This document shows, piece by piece, positions 8,352 through 15,202 of a stretch of DNA of 64,000 bases (the stretch's first letter is position 1; every line of letters starts with the position of its first letter). The DNA lies in assembly GCF_900078365.1 (NCBI RefSeq), contig NZ_LT598653.1, positions 1 through 64,000 on the forward strand. Direction: 5' to 3'. The notes beneath the pieces were generated by a model, which was given only the letters and a program-made list of their open reading frames with translations, had not been told where the DNA came from and ran no database searches. The position numbers and the translations under genes are program-made. This DNA comes from an uncultured Sphingopyxis sp. Its GTDB lineage: Bacteria; Pseudomonadota; Alphaproteobacteria; Sphingomonadales; Sphingomonadaceae.

Positions 8352-10676
8352 ATGATGCGGGCGAAACTCTCGGGCGGCAAGGATGGACGACAGCCGTTGC
8401 TGCTGCTGCGCTCCTTTTACGCCAGCCTTGTACTGGTGATCGGGCTGGCGCTCACCAGTACGCCGGCAAGGGCGCAATATGCGACCGGCGGCAGTGGTGT
8501 GTATCGCAACCAGATCATCTGGTTCGATTGGGGCGCCAATGGCGCAAATGTCCCAGCGACCGGGACGACTGTCACCAACAACGTTTCAGTTGCGGGACAG
8601 ACGCTCAGTGTAACTTGCTCGCTCAGCAATATCAGCGGTTCCAACGGCTTCCCCCAGCTACGAATCTATCGCCCCGGCGGATATTTCGAGGATGGCCTGG
8701 ACGACCTCTATAACATCGGGGGGACCGGCAATAACAACACCATGGATATCGGTCTTTCGAACCCGAACTATGGACAAACGGCACAGTTCGACTTTTCGTG
8801 CAATGCGACGCTCAATGGCACGCCATTCGTATTGGATGGTCTCGTCTTTGCTGACGCGGAGACGACCAGTGTTTCCGAATATACCCAGGCAACGCTCCCC
8901 GCGGGCGCATCGATGCGTGTGATCGAACGCATCACGGCGCCGGGTTGCACGACCGGCTATAATGTCAACCGGACCGGCGCGCTCTTTCGTTACTCGGTTT
9001 TGGCCCCTTACGATTGTCCCGGCTCGCCGGGACCAATGGCCGTCAATTTCATCGATGGCGCATCGACGGCACGGATTTTTCTCCAAGGTGGCGGCATTCA
9101 GGCGGTCGCGGTGGGTGTTATGGTCAATGTCGCCGACTATGGCGATGCGCCCGCAAGCTATGGCAACGCCGCGCACCTTCCCCAGACCACCTGGACCGGG
9201 GGCGAGGTTCCGCAAGGAAACACCAATATTTTTGGTAGCGGCTTTGCGCTCGCTTCTCTTGTCCCGCCGACGACAGCTATGCTCGGCAGTCGCGTCGACG
9301 TCGAGAACGCACCCTGGTACAGCGCGACCGCGACAGGTGACGATACCAATGGCCAACCTGACGAAGATGGCGTGGCGGCAGGTTCCCTCGCCATCATCTA
9401 CAGGTCGCAGGTGGGACAGACATATTCCGTCCCCGTGGCGTGTGTAGGCAATTCCCCCACGGCAGGCTGGATCGACTTCGACCGGAGCGGTGCATTCGAC
9501 GCCGACGAGCGCTCCGCGACTGTCAATTGCAGCGGCGGCAGCGCGACCCTGACATGGACGATTCCCGCCGACGCCGTAGCCGGACAATCCTATCTGCGTA
9601 TCCGTACCGCTGTTCTGGCTTCCGATATCGCAAGCCCGACCGGCATCGCCGGATCCGGAGAGGTTGAGGACTACGCGCTCACCATCGCCGATCCGCAAAT
9701 CCGGGTTGCGAAGATCACGCTGGGCACCGACGGTGGTCCGTTTGGCTTCACCACCACGAACACCGTCGCACAGCCGGAGCCTATCACCACGAGTGCCGCA
9801 GGCGTCGCCGTGATCGGCGCGCCGGTACAGATCACCGATTTGGGTGCGTCGGTCGCAGTGGTCGAGGCAACGATTCCGCCCGGCTGGGGGATGACCGGCC
9901 TCGCTTGCACCAACGCCAGCGGCGGCGCGGTGGCGGGTGTCGTCTATGACGGCGCGGCCCGGCGGGCCACGATCCCGGCAAGTGCATTGACGCCTACCTC
10001 GGACATCACCTGCACGTTCACCAACGCCAATCTACCCACACTCGCGCTCGCGAAGACCTGGGTGAATGCGGCGCTTAACGATACCGCGACCCTGAACTCC
10101 GCGGGCGGCACAAATAATCCGACACTTTCGTCAACGGCCGATACGCCCAATGAAACCGATACCGGGATTCCGCTTAAGGTGGACGTCGGCAACAGCATCA
10201 CCCTCTCCGAGGCGATTGGCGGAGCTAATCTCGGCGTCTACGACACCAGTGCGTGGAGTTGTTCGGGCGGCTCCCTGGCTGGCAACACGTTGACGATCGG
10301 GGCTGGAGACGCCGCCGCCGCGATCGTCTGCACGATCACGAACACTCGGCAGCAGACCGATCTGGCGGTCGTCAAGACCGTGACGCCCAATCCGGTTCGC
10401 AGCGGCGAACTGGTAAGCTACACGATCACGGCAACAAACAACGGCCCGAACCTTGGAAACGGGGCGATAATTCAGGACGTTCCGGACGCAGCGCTTGACT
10501 GTCTGGACCCGGTTCCGGTGGTTGACTGTACCGGCAGCGGTGGCGCGGCATGTCCTTCCCCCACCGTTCCGGTCTCGACGCTCACGGGAGCGGGGGTGTC
10601 GATTCCGACATTTCCCGTCGGCGGCCAGATTGTCATGACGTTCCAGTGCAGGGTCAACGCCACAGGGCTCCCGTGA
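8352..10676 (+). CDS. CshA/GEVED/DUF11 adhesin-like secreted protein, possibly 3'-truncated
   Basis: This is a 774-residue protein with a long N-terminus and a hydrophobic signal segment ending TPARAQ. The ATG at 8352 follows GGGGGGTAAAGG; an ATG at 8355 is equally possible. After the signal comes a CshA-type non-repetitive domain, then a GEVED domain (GWIDFDRSGAFDADER ... SGEVEDYALTI). A SpaA/prealbumin-like fold follows (ITLGTDGGPFGFTTTNT, ending CTFTNANLP), and then one DUF11 unit starting DLAVVKTVTPNPVRSGELVSY. The protein stops inside or just after that DUF11 unit, with no sorting domain, no OmpA domain and no gliding-type C-terminus. The sequence downstream carries no recognisable continuation. 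Truncation by the adjoining accessory DNA is therefore plausible. It is probably co-transcribed with the barrel gene 55 nt upstream. Confidence 0.75.
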   Translation: MMRAKLSGGKDGRQPLLLLRSFYASLVLVIGLALTSTPARAQYATGGSGVYRNQIIWFDWGANGANVPATGTTVTNNVSVAGQTLSVTCSLSNISGSNGFPQLRIYRPGGYFEDGLDDLYNIGGTGNNNTMDIGLSNPNYGQTAQFDFSCNATLNGTPFVLDGLVFADAETTSVSEYTQATLPAGASMRVIERITAPGCTTGYNVNRTGALFRYSVLAPYDCPGSPGPMAVNFIDGASTARIFLQGGGIQAVAVGVMVNVADYGDAPASYGNAAHLPQTTWTGGEVPQGNTNIFGSGFALASLVPPTTAMLGSRVDVENAPWYSATATGDDTNGQPDEDGVAAGSLAIIYRSQVGQTYSVPVACVGNSPTAGWIDFDRSGAFDADERSATVNCSGGSATLTWTIPADAVAGQSYLRIRTAVLASDIASPTGIAGSGEVEDYALTIADPQIRVAKITLGTDGGPFGFTTTNTVAQPEPITTSAAGVAVIGAPVQITDLGASVAVVEATIPPGWGMTGLACTNASGGAVAGVVYDGAARRATIPASALTPTSDITCTFTNANLPTLALAKTWVNAALNDTATLNSAGGTNNPTLSSTADTPNETDTGIPLKVDVGNSITLSEAIGGANLGVYDTSAWSCSGGSLAGNTLTIGAGDAAAAIVCTITNTRQQTDLAVVKTVTPNPVRSGELVSYTITATNNGPNLGNGAIIQDVPDAALDCLDPVPVVDCTGSGGAACPSPTVPVSTLTGAGVSIPTFPVGGQIVMTFQCRVNATGLP

Positions 10677-11170
10677 CGACGGCGGGTCTCCCTCAGAGCG
10701 TCGCGGCGATAGCCGCTTCTGTACGGTTTGCCGGATTGCACTGGTTCAGCGAACGGATGATGCGGGACTTTGGCGCGTACGGAATATTTCGGATCAGGGT
10801 ATGATGCTGGCTTCGGATGTGCAGGTAAGCTGCGCCGCCAGGGTTCCGCCCTTGCCGATCCGGGCCTCTCTTCGAAGCGTGTCACCATTCCGAGATGAGC
10901 GCAAAGCGACCAATCTCCCGGCTGGCAGAGAGCTTAAACAACTATTTCCAGCGAGTTATAATATAGGTGTGCCCGGGAAAGCGGGAATGACGAGGTATTA
11001 AAAGCGCGGCGTGCGCAAACGGTCGTGAGCTGCGAATTTCGCCCCAACTGTTTCGAACGTCCGCTTCTCCACGTTCGTCGCTTGAAAGCGACCGGTCGGA
11101 AATCGGCCAGATCCGCCAGGGGTCCCCCTTCTCCTCCTTGAAAGATTATCCGATTGTCCCATAGGTGAAC
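10677..11170. other. Gene-free stretch at the left edge of the accessory region
   Basis: No convincing gene is visible in about 490 bases. It contains half of a chromosomal palindromic repeat, GGGAAAGCGGGAATGACGA near 10974-10993, matching one arm of the paired repeat at 45402-45480. A lone half-repeat right after an abruptly ending gene fits a rearrangement boundary. Confidence 0.5.
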
Positions 11171-11203
11171 CGGTCAAATCGAACGATTTGCTCGATTTGA
11201 CCG
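11171..11203. promoter_or_regulatory. Operator-like inverted repeat upstream of phd-type antitoxin
   Basis: A perfect 12-bp inverted repeat CGGTCAAATCGA / TCGATTTGACCG has arms at 11171-11182 and 11192-11203 with a 9-nt spacer. A shorter palindrome, AAATCGAACGATTT, overlaps the left arm. It ends 13 nt before the antitoxin ATG, where Phd/YefM antitoxins bind to repress their own operons. Function is inferred from position. Confidence 0.65.
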
Positions 11204-11216
11204 ACTGGAGATAATT

Positions 11217-11468
11217 ATGGGAACCATCACGGCCAATGAAGCGAAAACCCGCTTCGGCGAATTGATCGACCGTGTGCAACGGGAGCCTGTGCGGGTGACC
11301 CGGCATAACCGCGTCGTCGGCGTGATGGTGTCGCCAGAGGACTATGCAGCCATGCGAGACTTCTATGCCGACAGGCTCGCGCGCACTCTCGGCGAAACCA
11401 CACGCGAAGCCGCTGAAAAGGGTCTGACCGAGGACGAACTCGCGCGACTGTTTTCCGATGAAGGGTGA
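11217..11468 (+). CDS. Phd/YefM-family antitoxin
   Basis: This 83-residue protein has the classic Phd N-terminus ITANEAKTRFGELIDRV, followed by PVRVTRHNRVVGVMVSPEDY, the beta-strand core of the DNA-binding dimer. The C-terminal tail (LTEDELARLFSDEG) is the acidic toxin-wrapping segment. The ATG follows a GGAG at 7-nt spacing. In family members the protein neutralises its toxin and represses the operon through palindromes like the one at 11171-11203. The overlapping downstream gene is a PIN-domain toxin that is broken, so this antitoxin now seems to act alone or against toxins encoded elsewhere. Confidence 0.85.
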   Translation: MGTITANEAKTRFGELIDRVQREPVRVTRHNRVVGVMVSPEDYAAMRDFYADRLARTLGETTREAAEKGLTEDELARLFSDEG

Positions 11469-11619
11469 TGCGTTTGTTGTCGATACCAATGTCCTTATTA
11501 GTGCCGCACTGTCAGCAGAATCCGCGCCTGCAAAGGTGACATTATGGGGGATCGCCCATCGCCGAAGGTCACCGCGGTCTGCTCGTGCCCAGCTTCGTAC
11601 GCGGAGCGAGAACCGATGA
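11458..11619 (+). pseudogene. Truncated PIN-domain toxin (VapC-like) remnant
   Basis: The start codon overlaps the end of the antitoxin gene by 11 nt, the usual antitoxin-toxin arrangement. The first residues, MKGDAFVVDTNVLISAALS, are the first strand of a PIN domain with its first catalytic aspartate (VVDTNVL). After about residue 30 the frame turns into arginine-rich nonsense (HRRRSPRSARAQLRTR) and stops at residue 53, against about 130-140 residues in intact relatives. The remaining acidic residues of the Mg2+ site are missing, so an active RNase is unlikely. A frameshift near 11550 is the simplest explanation. Confidence 0.75.
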
Positions 11620-11843
11620 TCTGAATCTTGTACTCCGGAAGTGGGGTCCGGGCCTTCCGGCCCAGATTATTCTCATCGACGACGACGATCGACTAAGTCG
11701 AATTTAGCTTCAACTGTCTTCGCCTCTTCGACGCTCGTGGAGGTCGCGATAAGGTAATGTCAGCTACGTGAGGGCTGCCCGGCACTGCTCGAACTCTTTT
11801 AGGCACTGCGTATTATTGGCGTCTGGGTAGGCAACTTGGACAA

Positions 11844-11865
11844 CTTTGCTATATTGGTCGCAAAG
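11844..11865. promoter_or_regulatory. Possible operator, short inverted repeat before MbcA-like antitoxin
   Basis: CTTTGC and GCAAAG (11844-11849, 11860-11865) flank a 10-nt AT-rich centre containing TATATT, just before the ribosome-binding site of the next gene. The arms are only 6 bp, so this is a weak call based mainly on position. Confidence 0.3.
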
Positions 11866-11874
11866 GAAATGCCC

Positions 11875-12468
11875 ATGACCCCGACCCAGATCAAAACTCG
11901 CGAGGATGCGCGCGACGCGGTGATCTCATTTTTCGATACACTAAGTGCACCAACGCTGCTCAAGCTTGCCAAGGCTTTGCAACGCTCCAGGCCCGATCCC
12001 GACCGGCTCGTCCGACGCATGCTGGAGGAAACCGGGGAAGCGCACGAGATTTCTGGCACCGGTCTCGGCCAATTGCTCACAATAGCGGAAGGCAGGGCGA
12101 GGCTTGAGACGATCTCTGTAGAGGTCGGCGATCAGCCGGCTGAAACGAAACTGCTCGGCGCGGGCGATATGGCCGAGCGCCTCGGCGTCGCCCGAGCCTC
12201 GCTCGACAATTGGCGCCGCGCGCGCAAGGTTCTCGCGTTCCGTAAGGGAGTGCGAAACTATGTCTATCCTGTACGCCAGTTCGATCGCCATGCACCGCTC
12301 GAAGGGCTGGACCGGGTCCGCGCATATTTCAGCGATGACTATACCGCTTGGGAATGGCTGGTGACGCCTAATCGCTACACGGGCGACACCGAACCGATCG
12401 AGCGGCTGCGCAAAGGAATGCTCGATGAGGTTGTGCGCGCAGCCGAAGGCGCACTGGATTATCAGTGA
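11875..12468 (+). CDS. Orphan Xre/MbcA/ParS-type antitoxin-like protein
   Basis: This 197-residue protein was given the ATG at 11875 because AAAGGA lies 7 nt upstream; an in-frame ATG at 11869 is too close to it. The middle carries a helix-turn-helix of the MerR/excisionase style, ADMAERLGVARASLDNWRRA. The C-terminus, with AWEWLVTPNRYTGDTEPIE and a final EVVRAAEGAL helix, matches the MbcA/ParS/Xre toxin-binding domain (DUF2384). Such proteins normally precede a RES-domain toxin that degrades or modifies NAD+. None follows here; the next genes lie on the opposite strand. It is therefore either an orphan antitoxin or a regulator derived from one. Family assignment rests on the C-terminal motif. 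Confidence 0.6.
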   Translation: MTPTQIKTREDARDAVISFFDTLSAPTLLKLAKALQRSRPDPDRLVRRMLEETGEAHEISGTGLGQLLTIAEGRARLETISVEVGDQPAETKLLGAGDMAERLGVARASLDNWRRARKVLAFRKGVRNYVYPVRQFDRHAPLEGLDRVRAYFSDDYTAWEWLVTPNRYTGDTEPIERLRKGMLDEVVRAAEGALDYQ

Positions 12469-12644
12469 AGCTCGGCCTGAATTGGAATTTCATGTCGAGG
12501 CCTTCGCGGAGCCGAAGGCGGCCGTAGGCCACGGCGGCCCTATTAGGATGCCGCGCTCCCGCCTTCAACTCGGCCAGTTCGCGCCGCCGGCGGTCAATCT
12601 CGATCTGCTCCGGCTTCATCTGGCCGTACCCGTGGGCGCGGTAA

Positions 12645-12680
12645 AAAGAACGCCCGCCCAATCGCAACCGGGCGGGCGTC
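12645..12680 (-). terminator. Rho-independent terminator of the minus-strand operon
   Basis: A 10-bp GC-rich stem (ACGCCCGCCC at 12650-12659 with GGGCGGGCGT at 12670-12679) and a 10-nt loop are followed on the minus strand by TTCTTTTTAC. Orientation and position fit termination of the genes ending at 12902. Confidence 0.75.
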
Positions 12681-12823
12681 AGAAGAAGAGCGGTGTTTCC
12701 TGAAAGGAAGAACTCTCCTGGGTCGCACGGCGCGGATAGCGTCGCAGATGGAGCGATTATTGTACTGTAACGCCAAAACCGATCGTCGGAAAACGGCCAT
12801 CTGCGAAAATCCCACGCGAGTTA

Positions 12824-12859
12824 ATTCGCGCTCTGCTGTCATCATTCGAGGAGATATCG
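12824..12859. repeat. Degenerate duplicate of the small-protein junction at 13078-13113
   Basis: About 31 of 36 bases match 13078-13113, the stretch holding the overlapping stop/start codons of the two small genes at 13096 and 13099. On the minus strand it still encodes a start (MMTAEREL, compare MITSEREL), but the reading frame then diverges. It looks like the remnant of a duplicated small gene just before the operon terminator. Confidence 0.5.
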
Positions 12860-12901
12860 GACAGCTGATACCAGCCCGACAACAGGCTTGTGCAAGAGAC
12901 G

Positions 12902-13099
12902 TCACATCGTCAGCGGCGTTTCACCGGTCCAGAGCAACGAGAGCTTCTCGGCTATCGCTTTCCAACGGGCGACGCCGGCAGCATCGCCATTGAGCGCGAG
13001 CGCGCCGATACGCTCAGCTATGTAGATCGCGGCATTGTCGCCATGCTCACGCTCGACAAGCAGCGCACAGGCCCACAACTCGCGCTCAGATGTAATCAT
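12902..13099 (-). CDS. Small conserved protein, DUF6961-like
   Basis: This is a 65-residue protein beginning MITSERELWACALLVEREH with a core AERIGALALNGDAAG, a pattern I associate with the sphingomonad family DUF6961 (assignment from memory). It has no signal peptide or membrane segment and is predicted helical. Its ATG overlaps the stop of the upstream small membrane-protein gene as ATGA, so translation is probably coupled. It is the last gene of the operon before the terminator near 12650. Function is unknown. Confidence 0.65.
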   Translation of the reverse strand: MITSERELWACALLVEREHGDNAAIYIAERIGALALNGDAAGVARWKAIAEKLSLLWTGETPLTM

Positions 13100-13218
13100 T
13101 CGAGCAGATATCGCACGCCTGACACGATTCCGGCAACGAATGATCCGCCGACCACTATGGACGCAATCCAAAATTCTATAGCGACCGCACGCGCTTTCCA
13201 TTTCGGCTCTCGGATCAT
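13096..13218 (-). CDS. 40-residue predicted single-span membrane protein
   Basis: This gene is visible only because of its coupling. The nuclease-like gene ends TGA at 13215 within an ATGA whose ATG (13218) opens a 40-codon frame, and that frame ends in another ATGA shared with the next gene's start at 13099. The peptide has a basic N-terminus (MIREPKWKARAVAIE) and one hydrophobic helix containing FWIASIVVGGSFVAGIV. Overlaps at both ends with strand-consistent neighbours are good evidence that it is translated. Function is unknown; roles as a small inner-membrane partner of the secreted nuclease-like protein or as a holin-like peptide are speculation. Confidence 0.65.
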   Translation of the reverse strand: MIREPKWKARAVAIEFWIASIVVGGSFVAGIVSGVRYLLE

Positions 13219-13646
13219 TCGCAGCGGTGCCCCTGCCAATATCGATCCCATCGTGCAGCGTAGCCGTCACGGACCATCGCGCACGATATATCCCCCGATT
13301 GGGGTGAGACGCAGAACGCAGCCGTGCGGTTGCCGCCAGCGCCGCCGGCTGATCGACAACGCATTGTCGGGCCTTTTACAGTGATGTGGCCCGTCGAGCG
13401 CGTTCCTGTAGGTTCTCCTACCAAGCTGGCGAGGTGGTCGCGGGCTGCACGAGGATCTGCGGCCGGGCACGGATGGCCGGGGCTGCACGTTCCATCCATT
13501 TCACGGGCGGCAATGCCCGACAGCCGGATATGTGGCCCCTCGGCGCACCATACAGGTCCGTCGCCATCCCAAACGGCGGTCGGCGTGCAATCGAACGATT
13601 GCCCGGCCGGCACGATGGTAGCGGCAAGTATCGCGGCGAAGATCAT
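13215..13646 (-). CDS. Secreted thermonuclease (SNase)-like protein
   Basis: This 143-residue protein starts MIFAAILAATIVPAGQSF, a signal peptide. The ATG at 13646 is preferred over one 12 nt earlier because it forms an ATGA overlap with the preceding gene's stop. The body resembles staphylococcal-nuclease relatives found on alphaproteobacterial plasmids and islands: VWDGDGPVWC, then HIRLSGIAAREMDG with the Arg and Glu of the active-site region, then a later Arg (TMRCRSAGG). Several cysteines suggest a periplasmic, disulfide-bonded enzyme. The classic Asp-Gly-Asp-Thr is degenerate (DGDGP), so catalytic activity is uncertain. It sits mid-operon between genes of unknown function. Confidence 0.65.
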   Translation of the reverse strand: MIFAAILAATIVPAGQSFDCTPTAVWDGDGPVWCAEGPHIRLSGIAAREMDGTCSPGHPCPAADPRAARDHLASLVGEPTGTRSTGHITVKGPTMRCRSAGGAGGNRTAAFCVSPQSGDISCAMVRDGYAARWDRYWQGHRCE

Positions 13647-13909
13647 TTCGGCTCGCACCCCTCAGGCCAAGGCTCATCGACGCCCCAGCGCCCGCAGACG
13701 CCATATGTGTTTGGCTTCTCATCGGTGCTTACGACCATGCGGCTATCGCCGTCCACTATATCGACAAGCGTCGCGGCTAGCTGACCGGCGAGAAAGTCTT
13801 CCTTAAATTCGGGCATCGGATGACGTCCGCGGCCATGCCGCCCTTGCCGCATGGTCTTGATCTTGATGAAGAAGCTGTCCCGGAGATCCTGTCTTTCGAT
13901 GCGCCGCAT
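13643..13909 (-). CDS. Hypothetical protein, 88 residues
   Basis: I do not recognise this family. The start at 13909 lies two bases after the upstream stop (TAA-AT-ATG), and the stop overlaps the nuclease-like gene as ATGA, so it sits in the middle of a coupled operon. The N-terminal third is basic (MRRIERQDLRDSFFIKIKT, then RQGRHGRGRH). The C-terminal half is acidic with a CGRWGVDEPWPEGCEPK tail holding two cysteines. An internal ATG giving PEFKEDFLAG is an alternative start. No signal peptide or membrane segment is seen. Confidence 0.55.
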   Translation of the reverse strand: MRRIERQDLRDSFFIKIKTMRQGRHGRGRHPMPEFKEDFLAGQLAATLVDIVDGDSRMVVSTDEKPNTYGVCGRWGVDEPWPEGCEPK

Positions 13910-13911
13910 AT

Positions 13912-14229
13912 TTAGCCCACGACTGAAAACAGGATAGCGAAGCCCGTGTTGGCTGGATCGAGACGGGCAACTGCCCCCGCAGCCGCATCCTTGGCTGCGT
14001 CATGGGCTTCGATCGCGTGCAAGGTGGCGCCGTGCTCACTGAAATATTCGTCGGTGCGCTCGTCTGGAGCGAGACCTTCCGCGAGCAGGAGATCGACGCC
14101 AGCGGCCTGCACAGCCTCACGCGCCGAAACCCCTTCGCGTGACAGGATTGCATGAGCCGCTGCAAGCGCCGCATCCCGCGCATCGGGTGTCAGTTTCTCC
14201 TGACCGTAGATTATGAGCTTTCCGTCCAT
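13912..14229 (-). CDS. Hypothetical alanine-rich helical protein, 105 residues
   Basis: This protein starts MDGKLIIYGQEKLTPDARDA and continues as alanine-rich amphipathic helices (AALAAAHAILSREGVSAREA, ATLHAIEAHDAAKDAAAGAV). It ends in a short hydrophobic stretch, NTGFAILFSVVG. Its start follows the previous stop by three bases, and its stop is two bases before the next start. I know no homologous family with a function. Position within the LexA-box operon is the only functional clue. Confidence 0.55.
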   Translation of the reverse strand: MDGKLIIYGQEKLTPDARDAALAAAHAILSREGVSAREAVQAAGVDLLLAEGLAPDERTDEYFSEHGATLHAIEAHDAAKDAAAGAVARLDPANTGFAILFSVVG

Positions 14230-14232
14230 CGT

Positions 14233-14409
14233 TCAATCCTCGAATAGACGCGCGCGAATGTCCGACGCAGCCGCGTTAAGGGTCGTAGCGCGGGTTCGCA
14301 GCTCGGCATTACCCGTCCGTCCAGCGCGATCGTTGAACCGATCTGCCTTGCCTTCCAGATAGTCAGCAATCCGATCGGCATCGGGCTTCCCATTATGTCC
14401 CGGCGTCAC
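14233..14409 (-). CDS. Hypothetical small protein with GTG start, 58 residues
   Basis: This frame needs a GTG start at 14409 that overlaps the preceding stop as GTGA (14406-14409). The peptide is charged and helical: TPGHNGKPDADRIADYLEGK, a basic centre, and AAASDIRARLFED at the end. It has no membrane segment or cysteine. The coupled start and the well-behaved amino-acid composition support it as a real gene; the alternative frame on this strand gives an unconvincing peptide. Function is unknown. Confidence 0.55.
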   Translation of the reverse strand: MTPGHNGKPDADRIADYLEGKADRFNDRAGRTGNAELRTRATTLNAAASDIRARLFED

Positions 14410-14747
14410 GCGTGCACCTGGTTGGGCTGAAACGAGATGATGCTTCCGGGCTGGGTCGCGCCCAGTTTTCGGGCGGCGTTGAGCACGTCGAAAACACGCT
14501 TGTTCGCGCGCACGTGCGCAGGGTCGATGTTGAAGCGCTTGAAATCTTCCGCCCGGAGCTGCTGCACGTCCACGCCGGACTCACCCAGAATGCGATAGCG
14601 ATGCGTCAGATTGTCCAAATCCGCCGCGGTCACGCCATGTTTCTCCAGCACGCCCTCAACTTCGACGCGCGCCTGATCGACGGCAGCTTGGCTGACTCCT
14701 CTGGCGACAAGTTTGAAGCCGCGAAAGCTGATCGCTTGCACGTCCAT
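14406..14747 (-). CDS. Hypothetical protein, first gene of LexA-box operon
   Basis: This is a 113-residue soluble protein beginning MDVQAISFRGFKLVARGVSQ. The ATG at 14747 is chosen because GGAG lies 7 nt upstream, whereas the nearby ATG at 14753 would leave only one base between GGAG and the start. It has a helical central part (VEVEGVLEKHGVTAADLDNL) and a C-terminal half with RFNIDPAHVRANKRVFDVLN. I recognise no domain. It is the promoter-proximal gene of the run ending at 12902 and begins 36 nt from the GTTC-N7-GTTC box, so SOS control is likely. Confidence 0.6.
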   Translation of the reverse strand: MDVQAISFRGFKLVARGVSQAAVDQARVEVEGVLEKHGVTAADLDNLTHRYRILGESGVDVQQLRAEDFKRFNIDPAHVRANKRVFDVLNAARKLGATQPGSIISFQPNQVHA

Positions 14748-14782
14748 TTTCATTCTCCGACTCGATTCTCGATTGCACAAAT

Positions 14783-14797
14783 GTTCCACCAATGTTC
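14783..14797. promoter_or_regulatory. LexA (SOS) box, GTTC-N7-GTTC
   Basis: GTTC at 14783-14786 and GTTC at 14794-14797 are separated by exactly seven bases (CACCAAT), matching the direct-repeat LexA box of alphaproteobacteria. It lies in the divergent region between the minus-strand operon (start 14747) and the + gene at 14812. DNA damage should derepress one or both. An SRAP gene lies 1.1 kb away, though with no box of its own that I can see. Confidence 0.7.
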
Positions 14798-14811
14798 TCA
14801 TTTGTCGAGTC

Positions 14812-15123
14812 ATGAGTCGAGAGCTGGTAAACCCGATCCGCGACCTGTTCGACGCGGCAGTCAGGCATGAGACGATCAAGGTGTCGTGTCAGTGCGGAAA
14901 CGTCGGCATCTTCGATCCGCACGCGCTCTGGTATTTGTTTGAGCGCCGGGGCTGGAATGACCGGCTGCCCGATGTTGCGCGCCGGATGCGCTGCCTGCAA
15001 TGCTATTTTGCGAAGCGAGCTCGATCTCCGGCGACACTGGAACTATGCCGGGAGGATCATACGCGACAGTTGCCGATGCCGGATATTCACGAGTGGAAGC
15101 GGCAGTTGCGGCGACGGCGGTAA
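14812..15123 (+). CDS. Putative zinc-ribbon protein, 103 residues
   Basis: The ATG at 14812 opens MSRELVNPIRDLFDAAVRHE. The protein holds CxC (VSCQCGN) and CxxC (MRCLQCYF) motifs about 40 residues apart around HALWYLFERRGWNDRLPDV, which suggests a small zinc-binding domain that may bind nucleic acid. The C-terminus is basic (EWKRQLRRRR). It is divergent from the SOS-type operon with the LexA box only 15 nt before its start, so LexA could directly block its transcription or translation start region. The ribosome-binding site is weak, so the exact start is uncertain. Confidence 0.55.
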   Translation: MSRELVNPIRDLFDAAVRHETIKVSCQCGNVGIFDPHALWYLFERRGWNDRLPDVARRMRCLQCYFAKRARSPATLELCREDHTRQLPMPDIHEWKRQLRRRR

Positions 15124-15202
15124 AAGACTGCTTTGGGGCGGGAAGCAGACATCGGATAACTGCTGCAACGCCTCTGAGGTCAGCGCCGGGTTGTAAGCGT
15201 TC

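Noticed and set aside
12474..12621. Small minus-strand frame beginning MKPEQIEIDRRRRELAELKA
   Set aside because: The start is protein-like, but no ribosome-binding site is visible, it lies beyond the terminator, and its end runs antisense into the MbcA-like gene. Not enough to call a gene.
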